Shown here one piece after another: positions 36,395-45,913 of a DNA stretch of 64,000 nucleotides. Source of the DNA: Alnus glutinosa (Eukaryota > Streptophyta > Magnoliopsida > Fagales > Betulaceae); contig NC_084887.1 in NCBI RefSeq assembly GCF_958979055.1, positions 38,815,120 to 38,879,119 on the forward strand. Direction: 5' to 3'. Each line of letters begins with the position of its first letter. Within the stretch, counting starts at the first letter, position 1. The notes below the pieces were generated by a model. The model was not told the origin of the DNA and did not search any database. It saw only the letters and a program-made list of their open reading frames with translations. Position numbers and translations under genes: made by a program.

Positions 36395-38352
36395 CGCCGG
36401 TTATATCTTCGAATTCAAGTATTTTCATTGTCTTTCTTATACAATTGATGATTTATGCAATGCTCTATCCTCCATAGACTACATGTCTATGGTTTTTGGT
36501 ACACTATTATAGGATTCTAAGTATAAATTCTCATACTTAATGTTATATTGACTTACGTGCATGAGTGTTACATCACCACTTGTTTCAAAAGTGTAAGCTG
36601 TTAGAAATTGATTAATTTAATCATTTAATTAATAGACTAACACTCTATCTCACATTTTGGTGAATATTTAATTGAAGTGAAAGGTGTATGATAAATATAA
36701 GGTTTAAACTCAGGACCTTTGCTTTGATACTACGATAAATTAATACTTATCTAAAATTTAACCATTATTATTGGAACAGGTCTTTGGTGTGTTAGTTTGA
36801 TGCACTTTCTTGGAGAGATAAATATGTAGATAGTCTTTAAGTAAGCTTTGCGAAGCCTTGATATAACACGATGAAACACCACCTTAATCCAAAACTTAAC
36901 TTAGGGTTTGGGTGGAACAATTTTATGTTAACAACTTTCTTTTGTTCTGATTAGTCATGGGATTCGATCACAAGTGAAACTTTAACATCTTCCTCTTTGC
37001 AGGACTGCTTTGGGCGACCAATATCAAGTGCTCCTAATGCTTGGTTTGATGTTATTGAACGTTACTCCAATGACAATAACAATACCCTGAAGTAAGACCC
37101 CCCTTTTTGAATTAAAGGCTTGAAGCCTTATTTTATTGCTAGTGTATAGTTTTTTTGTAGTTCAGAAAATATATATATATATATATAGGTTTTTGGTCAT
37201 TTTCTTTTGGTAAAGCTGTTGCATTGAAGATCTCAGTAACTGATTTCTCCTGATGCAGACGAACCACAAAGATAAGTAGATGCCTTAACTTGGGATCATA
37301 CAACTAACTTGGCTTTGTTGCATCAGATGAATATTGCACACCATGGGTAGTTGAGTCATTGAAGAGATATTCACCAAGCACCTGTAGTAGCCGGGTAGAT
37401 GGAGGTGGGTTATTATCTTAGAAGATTCCATTTTTCCTTTTGCCCTTTTTCCTTTTTGGGTACTTGTCCATGAGCATGTTCACTAATGCGGTTTTGCCAT
37501 TAGGCACTGCGGCATTGCACAATGAATTGGAAAAGTATGTTGCAAACTTTGTTGGAAAACCAGCTGCAATAGTTTTTGGCATGGGGTATGTAACAAACTC
37601 TGCTATCCTTCCAGCTATGATTGGGAATGTATGTGCAGTTAATCAATAAGCGAACTTTGTAAAGATTATTTTTTATTTTTCTTGCAGGTGATTTTGAACC
37701 GGTTACAATTTTCATTTACAGAGAGGATTGATCATCAGTGATTCTTTGAACCATAGCTCCATCGTCAATGGTGCACGAGGATCTGGAGCTAAAGCTCGTG
37801 CTTTCCAGCACAATTGTAATTATATAGATTGTATGGTGTGGGATTTACGATTGATTAAGGTGTGAGTTGTCAAATTCCAGATAATACCATTTCAAATGGT
37901 GGCATATCAGCTTTATCCACAAAGAAAAGTAGGAGAGATACAATAACTTGATATTTGATTGCAAAAGGATCACTTTAGAATACAATGTAACTGACTCTTA
38001 ATGTCAATAGTATATCTTTCTTAATTCACCCCCAATGTGCAGACACACCATTAAGTTACTGGGTTACTAGGTCTCTAACTTATATGTATATTATCAGTGC
38101 TGCTTCTTTTATATGCAAATTATACTCCCACAAATGTAGGTTGGAGCATTTAACTCATGTTTCTCCTTCACCAACTTGCTTACCGGACCTTCTCACTTGG
38201 AGGAAGTTTTGAGAGAGCAAATTGCCGAGGGACAGCCATGGACTCATAGACCTTGGAAGAAGATAATTGTCATTGTTGAGGGGATCTACATTATGGAAGG
38301 AGAGCTGGGCAAACTTCTTGAGATTATAGCAATTTGCAAAAAATATATGGTT

Positions 38353-39011
38353 GTGCAAGATGTTAGTTTTAATATATATAGTAAACATTTATTGATTTTT
38401 AAGTAAAATCATAATGACATTTAGTTTTTTTTTTTTTTCGTTTTTCTTGTCATTACATATGTATAAGGTTCAAAATGGTGAATTGATGTATTTAAAACTC
38501 TTTTATCAGTTTTATGAAAGACATTTTTATGTAAAACATCTTCTCCTAGAATTTTCTAGAATTTCCTACTAATTAGGGCAACCTAAAATAGGGTTGTTGT
38601 GGAGTCAACCTGTAGTAAGCTAGTGGGTTTTACATCTTAAGTTGCTTATAGTAAGTGGGCTCCGCAACACATTTTTTTAGGATGTTTGAATTTTTATGAA
38701 ATTTAAGCCACCTAATAACAAGTAAATTAAAATCTAGACAGTCTAATAACATAAAATCTTCACCATTTCTTAAAGAAATCATATAAATGGAGACATCATA
38801 TATGTGTGTGTGTTTTCTTTATGAGAAGAGTCATTAATTCTTATGCATCCATCGCAGAAAACAAAATAATGAGACTATACTAGGGCATAAATTAGATGTG
38901 TCCAATATCTTATGGTGATTGAAGATTTTCGGTAAGATATGGTGTTTATTAACTCTATATATATATATGCAAAGTATGTTGTTGGACTTCAAATTGTTAC
39001 AACATTAATTA
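38353..39011. other. Sequence beyond the LCB2 truncation, no gene
   Basis: After the last LCB2 remnant the sequence becomes AT-rich, and nothing resembling the missing LCB2 exons is seen up to 39011 or further right. A T run lies at 38425-38440 and a TA run at 38957-38970. Whether the truncation arose by deletion or by the edge of the duplicated block cannot be told. Confidence 0.5.
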
Positions 39012-39231
39012 AAGGACAAAAATTTCCTACAAATTGGTTTGTAGAAAATTTCTTACAACCCACATATAAAAGACACATGTGTCTTTTAAACATGTGAGAA
39101 GTATATGTTTTTTTATTAATGCTATTAAAAAAACATGTAAGAAATACATGCTATTTAAATAACATGTGATTCTCACATGTTAATGGACACATGTCAATCT
39201 TATATGTGGGTTGTAGGAAATTTCTGTCCTT
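39012..39231. mobile_element. Palindromic MITE (aaggacaaaaatttcctac family)
   Basis: The left end aaggacaaaaatttcctaca and the right end ggttgtaggaaatttctgtcctt are inverted copies. Inside is a second inverted pair with acccacatataa and tatatgtgggt. A longer relative lies at 51099-51515. The flank taattaa occurs on both sides but is itself palindromic, so the exact duplication is unclear. Confidence 0.65.
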
Positions 39232-39317
39232 AATTAAATGAATATATTTTGTATTTTTTATTAATTTAAAATTTTAGAATAATTAATAATTTAACATGAT
39301 ATTAAAATAAAAACTAT

Positions 39318-40515
39318 CACTACAAAAAGATAGGCATTTATGGACGGTTTTTCTCTAGACGATTTCTAAAACCGTCTAGAAAACAAAATTTGCAGAAAAA
39401 TTTATTATGGACGGTTTGATTAAACTGTCTCTAAATATTATTTCAAGATAGTTTAGTTAAAATCGTCTGAAATTTTATGGACGATTTTTACCAAATTGTC
39501 CATAAAATTAAATTATTTTTTCCCACGCCATGTCATCAATCCGCGCGATGCCTCCAAATTTCACCACATCCATTTGATTTTTTTCCCAGGCAAAATCATA
39601 ACCATTCGTTTCTTTTGATATGTGCACTTCGAGGTTTAATTCATCGGTCACCGAACTCCTACAATAACATGCTTTACCTAATGCGAAATCGCCAGATTCT
39701 CCAACAAGCAGTTGGTTTCAAGCAGATTGACAGGGAATGGGACTGGTATAATCGCCAGTTCCCCCAAATCTTTTCCTTATTCTCGTTGTTGATTTTTGGG
39801 TCTTATTTTTAGCATGAGTTTGTTTTCTGGGCGTGATTTCGTTGTTGGTTTTTTGGGTTATTGAAATAAGGTGAAATAGTTGGGTTTTCGTTGTTGCGTT
39901 TTTTCTTTAGGGCAGATCCTTCGGACGAGGCGAAGAAAAACGTACATCGAAGACAACGACTGCTACAGACGAAGGGAAATTGAATAAAGAGGAAGGGACA
40001 TCGATTGAAGACGAAGAGACAGTATACAGAAGAAAAAAATTATTGAAAAATCAAGAGAAATGGACAAGAATCATGTAGAACAGTCGGGAGATGAACCCAA
40101 TGATTTGTGAAGGATTTTTAGAGACCCGGGAGATGAACCCAGTGATTTTCGGTGCTAGGTTTTGTTTGCAAATGAGGGAGATGACTGCAGGACAAAAAAT
40201 AAAATAAAATAAATTCATATTCAAACTCACGCATAGATTTAAAAAAATAAAAATAAATAATTAATGATAAAACCGTTCAAAATTAATTCCAGGCGGTTTT
40301 CCCAAACCGTCTAGAATTAATTCTAGACGATTTGGGCAAAACCATCTAGAATTCCAGACGGTTTGGCCCAAACCGTCTAGAAATCCATTTTGCGACTTTT
40401 TATTCCGGATGGTTTTAAACCGTCCACAATAAACTGTCTGGAATTGTTTTTAGATGGTTTTTTTGAATTTTTGGACGGTTTAAAACCGTCCATAATTTAC
40501 GTTTTTTTTGTAGTA
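39318..40515. mobile_element. Non-autonomous CACTA (En/Spm) element
   Basis: It starts CACTACAAAAAG and ends TTTTTTGTAGTA, and the 3-bp duplication TAT lies on both sides (39315-39317 and 40516-40518). The subterminal regions are filled with repeats of ggacggtttt, ccgtctagaa and aaccgtcca in both directions. This is the classic arrangement of transposase-binding sites in CACTA elements. The length is about 1.2 kb with no transposase frame, so it depends on an autonomous partner. Confidence 0.85.
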
Positions 40516-40547
40516 TATGAATTTAAAACTTAAGGGACTGATTGATG

Positions 40548-40813
40548 CACTACACCCCCACAACATGAGAACAACACCCCCTCACATGAGGGTGGGGCTT
40601 AGTATGTGAGCCCCACCCCGGAAAATGTTAGATTTACAACACTAATACAACAACTGTACAACAATCCCTCACATGAGGGTGGGTCCCACATACTGGGGCC
40701 CACCCTCATGTAAGGGTTGTTGTACAGTTGTTGTATTGGTGTTGTACAAGAATCAAATCCCGCCCCACCCCATATGAGAGTGTATTGTGCCTATGTTGTG
40801 TTGGTGTTGTAAA
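40548..40813. mobile_element. MITE nested inside a related MITE
   Basis: The inner hairpin at 40636-40745 has arms of about 48 bases (acaacactaatacaacaact at the left, its inverse at the right) around a gtgggtcccacatactgggg centre. The flanks 40548-40620 and 40756-40813 are themselves inverted copies (cacatgagggtggggc / gccccaccccatatgag), so a second, older element surrounds the first. A close copy of the inner one is at 46684-46794. Confidence 0.7.
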
Positions 40814-41206
40814 AGTAGCATTTCCCTAAAACTTATATATGTATTAATTTACCTTCAGATAGATTGGGAGAAGATGACCAAAAATAGAATAGAAGTAGTA
40901 GAATTCAAACGTTATTAGGAACTACTCCACTTGATAAATGACCCTTGAAGTTTGAACCGTCTAGATTGGTTTATCTGTGAATGTTATCGATTTAAATGTC
41001 TAAATCCACGCCTTGATACAATATTTATATATCATAATTAACTTTTGACTTTTTCTTTCTTTTGGAAGAAGGAATTTAGCTTATTTTGGTAATTTGGTGT
41101 TATTGAAGGCATTTAACACATGGTTTAATGAATGAGAAATTTTTAGAACTTTTTTTAATGTTTTTTTTTAAGATCTTTTTATGCTAACATGCTATTATGT
41201 TTTTTT

Positions 41207-41960
41207 TAAGGGTTAAACACCTTATTAGTATCTGTGGTTTGAAAACTTTATTTTTTGTTATTGTACTTTCATTCGTATTACAGATGATACCTATGGTTTG
41301 AAAAAAAGATGAAATTGGTACTTCCATTAATTTTTATGTCCAAACTAACGGTTGGACAAGTGTCAACTCATGAGAGTAGACGCCGACAAGTGTCATAATG
41401 TAAAAAAATTAAAAAATAAAAAATAAAAAGCTTTAAAAATTAATAAAAAAATTGAAAATAATAAAACTTTTTTTAAAAAAAAGTATTAAAAACTTTAAAA
41501 AAATTTGAAAAATAAATAAATAAATAAGAGGGGTGGCCGAACCACTTCCATGACCCTTGTGGGCTACGCCAAAGAGCCAAAATAAATAAATAAATAAAAA
41601 ATTAAGGAGGTTTGGCCCTTGGGGTGGGGGTGGTTGAGCCACCCCTCTTCTTCTTTTCTTCTTTTCTTTTTTTTTTTTCAATTTTTTTTAAAGTTTTTAG
41701 TACTTTTTTTTTTTAAAAAAAGTTTGATTATTTCCAATTTTTAAAGTTTTTTATTTTCTGTTTTTTAATTTTTTTACATTATGACATGTGTCTACTTCTA
41801 GTAATTAACACATGTCCAACAATTAATTTTTGGACGAAAAAATTAATGGAAATACCAATTCTATCTTTTTTTCAAATCACAGGTACCATCTGTAATACGA
41901 ATGAAAACACAAGAAATAAAAAAATAATGTTTCTAAACCACGTGTAAGTGTTTAACCCTT
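41207..41960. mobile_element. Element with about 200-bp terminal inverted repeats
   Basis: The left end aagggttaaacaccttattag and the right end gtgtttaaccctt are inverted. The match continues inward through the gtatctgtggtttgaaaa, ttcattcgtattacagatga and ggacaagtgtcaa phrases for about 200 bases on each side. The centre is AT-rich with a ggtggccgaaccac-type inverted pair. Long TIRs suggest a Mutator-like or snapback MITE of about 750 bases. Confidence 0.65.
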
Positions 41961-42053
41961 TTTTTAATAAAAACAGGTAAGTAAAATTTCTCTTACCTAA
42001 TATACTTGAGAGAGGAATTAATTCATCTTCTCATATTATTTGCTAAGCACCTT

Positions 42054-42070
42054 TGCATGTTTCCCACGTG
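42054..42070 (+). promoter_or_regulatory. RY motif next to a G-box, distal FUS3 upstream region
   Basis: TGCATG (42054-42059, the reverse of the RY core CATGCA) and CACGTG (42065-42070) lie five bases apart, about 1.15 kb before the FUS3 ATG. B3 seed regulators bind RY, bZIP factors bind G-boxes, and paired RY/G-box sites are typical of seed-specific promoters. Function here is inferred. Confidence 0.4.
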
Positions 42071-42370
42071 GCTGAGATTGGAATTCATGAAATAGTGGGT
42101 TGAGTAAACAAGAAAAAGAAAGAAAGTTAAATACCAATGAAAATTTATAAGAATCCGTGCATCACCACCGCTCATACAGATAGATATAGTCTTGCCAGAA
42201 AAAGTCTACAAATCGGAGAACACAAAGGGCATCAATCAGGTCAAACCTCTGACCCAAAAAGTCTCGATTCCATACTACGTAAACCTCCTGTAGTAGCGCC
42301 CAGTTGGGCGAAGACAAATAGCGGTTTCGTTTCTCCTCCTCAAATTCAAAAACCACACCTCCACTGCTTT

Positions 42371-42371
<1 letters not shown>

Positions 42372-42401
<30 letters not shown>
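42372..42401. repeat. GA microsatellite upstream of FUS3
   Basis: About 15 GA units lie roughly 800 bases before the ATG. GA repeats can bind plant BPC proteins that recruit Polycomb complexes. Confidence 0.85.
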
Positions 42402-42409
<8 letters not shown>

Positions 42410-42604
42410 GAAAAACGCCATTGATTTCTGTTGCAAGGATTCAGAACTTTAGCAACACCTGGAGCTCCATTTGAAACCCAACTTTGCTACGCCTCCACCG
42501 TCCATTCGTCAATCCTCCCTAAGCCATTTCCCAACCACCCCAATCCTCCTCTCACTCCACTCCACTCCAATCCACGCTTTTCAACACTAACCATAGCAAT
42601 GACG

Positions 42605-43050
42605 CTAACCATAGTTCCTGCTTTCTGGTCTAGTTTAATTATTACCTAAATATTTATAAAACAAGAACAAAACAAAAGATCTAAAAAGCAACCAGGAATG
42701 CATATTGAACATTTGTCGCCCACGCCTCAGGCCCTGTAGTCGCCATTACCCTAACCCTAGTTTGTGCTGTCTGGTCTAGTTTGTCATCAAAAACCCATTA
42801 CACAAAAAGATATGAACACAAACAAAGGATTGGAAATCAATCATGAATCCACATTGCACATGTGTCACCCATGCCACTCCATTTAATCACAAATCACCAA
42901 AAACTGTAACCCTAGTTTGTGCTTCCAAATCCTATCTAACCATTGCCCATTACCTAAGAATCTGTATTTATATAATGAGAGCAAAAGATGTAAAGGCTAA
43001 GGTGAATGCAGAATGCACAAATGTCACAAAAACCAGGCAGTTTAATCACC
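42605..43050. repeat. Three diverged tandem units of about 150 bp upstream of FUS3
   Basis: Units begin at about 42605 (ctaaccatagttcctgcttt), 42751 (ctaaccctagtttgtgctgt) and 42906 (gtaaccctagtttgtgcttc). Each then runs through a cattac(c/a)-type stretch, an A-rich stretch with aaaaga(t)at, and an end resembling aatgca..aacatttgtcgccc, cattgcacatgtgtcaccca or gaatgcacaaatgtcaca. The units are strongly diverged but collinear. They end about 160 bases before the FUS3 ATG. Confidence 0.7.
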
Positions 43051-43212
43051 AAAAACCCTTGCTAAAAATAGCAAAAAAGGAAAGGAAAAAAAGCAAAAGC
43101 CCACCATTCTCTATACCCACTCCCCACCCATTTCGTGATTGCCGAGCGTCCATCAGGCGATCTGCACAGATAGCCACAGTACACTCACAGAAACCCAAAC
43201 CCTAGAGAGCTA

Positions 43213-44629
43213 ATGATGATGGACCAACAAACGGTTCATGAGAAACCCGAGGCGGCCTGTGGTTTGCTGGCAGGTGTAGAGCCTGAGCTTCGGCTTGTCA
43301 CCGTGGAGGGGGACAACTCCACCCATAACGGGTCGGGTTGGATCGGAGAGACCCGTGACCTTGTAGCTGCTGTTACAGGTTTCAGTGTACTCCACAGGAA
43401 GAAAAGGATGCCAAGACAGAGGAGATCATCCACCATTCAACATCTGTCTTTTGCTCCCTCCACCTCGCACGTGCCACCATTCCCACTCCAAGGCCTTCCC
43501 TCTCTCCCTGCTCGTGTAAGCTAGCTTCTTCGTTTTTATTTTCTTTTTCTTTTTTCTTTTTTTAAAGCACCTTGAAGTCGATTTTTACTTTCCTGATCAT
43601 ATCACTATATGATTGTCTTGCTCAGTAGTACATCGGAACAGGTGAGTTTTTTTAGATTAGTATCTTTTTTTAACAAAAAAAAAAAAAAAAAAATTAAATA
43701 TTTGTTTATCATTCTTCGATTTAATTAGAATGTAATATTTTAAACAGAGCCTCGATTTGCATAGGTTTTAGAATGTAATATTCGATCGCTTTGAGAAAAT
43801 TTGTAGATTTATGTCAAATTGACTTCGAGTCCTTTGGGTTTTACGAATTTTAGTTACTGCATATATACCCACTTCGTACTGTCAACTACTTTTCAACCCC
43901 TCCTTTTGTCATGTAAAGTCAGTTGAATCTTGTCTTTTTCTGTGCTTTTAATATGGTGAAACTCTATATATAGGAAATTACTCAATCAGAATGAAACAAA
44001 AAATTAAAAAAAAATTTGCTTGGAGTTAGTAATTATTAATTCATATAATTTGGACGGTGGCAGACAATTATTTTGAAGTAGTGATCACCTGTCCCATATT
44101 TGGGTTGTATGATCTTTTGGTCATATGAGAGGACAGTACGATGTTTGATGTGCGCTCCAGTTTACTCGATCGAGGTCGTTGTGTAGCCTGTAGGAACGAC
44201 ATAGTTTCCTTGTTACTGGGAAAGATTTTTGCCGAGTTTGGCTTGTCTTCCGTTATGGAATATGACGGTCGTACACCACATCTCCAAATATAAATATAAA
44301 GTGAGTTTTGAGTGATTTTGTGCTAAAAAGAGTGAGTTTTAATATTGACCGCTCATATTCAATAACAAGAATATATATATATATATACCAGGATGCAAGC
44401 CTTTAATTTCAATTTTATCATGCTATTGGCCTTATAATTAATAACATTTTATTAGATCATTAATGCTTCTGTTTATTAGTTCATTTAATTATTCCGAAAT
44501 GATTATATGCTTTAGGAAATTGATCCGAGAAGGTTGAGATTCCTATTCCAAAAGGAGCTTAAGAACAGTGATGTAGGCTCCCTCAGGAGAATGGTACTCC
44601 CAAAGGTTTGCGTTTTTAGTATTTACTTC

Positions 44630-44670
<41 letters not shown>

Positions 44671-45913
44671 ATTGCAATTAATTTAGAACTTGATGATATG
44701 CTTAAAAGTGTAGTTGATCGATCGGAATGGACTTTGAACTCAGGTCTCGGTTAACCAAAATTCACTTAATGGATCGGTGGTTTTATATATATATACCGTC
44801 AGATATTATTTATCTTTCTAATAAATGCTATTATGGGACACCTTATTTTCAGAAAGCAGCAGAGGCTCACCTCCCTGTCCTAGAGTCCAAGGAAGGAGTT
44901 TTTATCAGCATGGACGACTTGGATGGCCTGCATGTATGGAGTTTCAAGTACAGGTCCGAGTGCATCAGTATTTGTTGATATCGTAAAGCTAGCATAAGTT
45001 GTGAAAACATGCAACAATATCCTCATACTTGAATAACATAATATGGTGAAGTATCTTTGCCCTGCAACTCCTCACAATGCTAACATGCATAATAAACCCA
45101 AATACAAGAGGATCTTCAGGATCCCCTGGAACCCTCTGCTCGCAGAAAATTTCAGGAGATCCCGATCCGATACGTGTGAAGTGTTTCATTAATTTAAATG
45201 TGTTATATATACTACAAAGTAATCGTCTTTATTATATGTTGGTTATTTTCCAAGCAGGTATTGGCCTAATAACAACAGCCGAATGTATGTACTAGAAAAT
45301 ACAGGTATGCTCTGTACGTAGCCTCTCTTAATTTTCTCTCCTCTCTTTGCGCTGTCAAAACTTGAATCATCATCATTTTTGTATCTAATTTTCTCAGGGG
45401 ATTTTGTGACTACGCATGGCTTACAGCTCGGAGACTTCATCATGATTTACCAAGACAACCAAAACCAGAACTACGTACGCTAGCTGCACCAATTTACAGA
45501 GCTTCAGATCATATATATGCATGTGAAAGAGTTTTTCTGGTGTTTGGCAAATATTCTTGATAAATTATTGCGAAAAGCTGCATGTTTGTTAAATCTTGAT
45601 ATTTTTGCAGGTAATTCAGGCTAAAAAGGCTTCTGATCAAGATGTATTTACTGACATAACTAGAAATGCAGTTAACGACCTCTTTCTTCATGATTATGAG
45701 CCTACTAAACAAGATTCCTTTTATGAGGATTATCCGACGGTACTGGATGATACGAGTATGTCATTTATCTACGACAGTACCGCAACCTTCTCAAATGACT
45801 CGCCGCTTGATTTTTTGGGCGGCTCCTTGACAAACTACTCAAGAATCGGATCTTTGGAAGGCTTCGGATCTGATGCTCAAGAATTCTCTCTTGATGACTT
45901 CCCCTTCCATTGA
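43213..45913 (+). CDS. FUS3: B3-domain transcription factor FUSCA3
   Basis: My model has six exons: 43213-43515, 44516-44605, 44853-44953, 45258-45304, 45398-45474 and 45611-45913, giving 306 residues against 313 in Arabidopsis. The N-terminus has the family phrase KKRMPRQRRSS. The B3 DNA-binding domain runs from about residue 105 to 210 ([73 protein letters not shown]). It recognises RY motifs. The acidic C-terminus carries NDSPLDFLGGS and ends DDFPFH, as in FUS3. FUS3 is one of the LAFL regulators of seed maturation, active in the embryo nucleus. All introns are GT-AG and joins keep frame. Of the three adjacent ATGs, I use the first. The upstream region has an RY/G-box pair, a GA run and a threefold repeat, all listed separately. 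Confidence 0.96.
44634..44667. repeat. TA microsatellite in FUS3 intron 2
   Basis: About 17 TA units lie close behind the donor of exon 2. Confidence 0.85.

Larger units (their letters stand above)
30320..38352 (+). pseudogene. LCB2: Broken LCB2 gene (serine palmitoyltransferase subunit 2), split by a copia element
   Basis: LCB2 is the PLP-binding catalytic subunit of serine palmitoyltransferase, which starts sphingolipid synthesis in the ER. Exon remnants: 30320-30445 (MIAISYLTVLTTYFRYGVLF), 30530-30576 joined in the ancestor to 36400-36418 (GYALICLGLEDFYLRR then LYLRIQ), 37003-37091 (DCFGRPISSAPNAWFDVIER), 37259-37404, 37504-37628, about 37722-37815 and about 38186-38352. The order and introns match the functional gene, so this is a duplicated genomic copy, not a retrocopy. 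It is dead for several reasons. Exon 2 is split by the copia insertion. The exon at 37259 has a stop (GSYN then stop, where LGF should follow YNY). Several splice sites are degraded. Everything after the KKYK region is missing, including the PLP lysine motif (TKSFGS). About half the usual 489 residues are represented. Confidence 0.93.
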
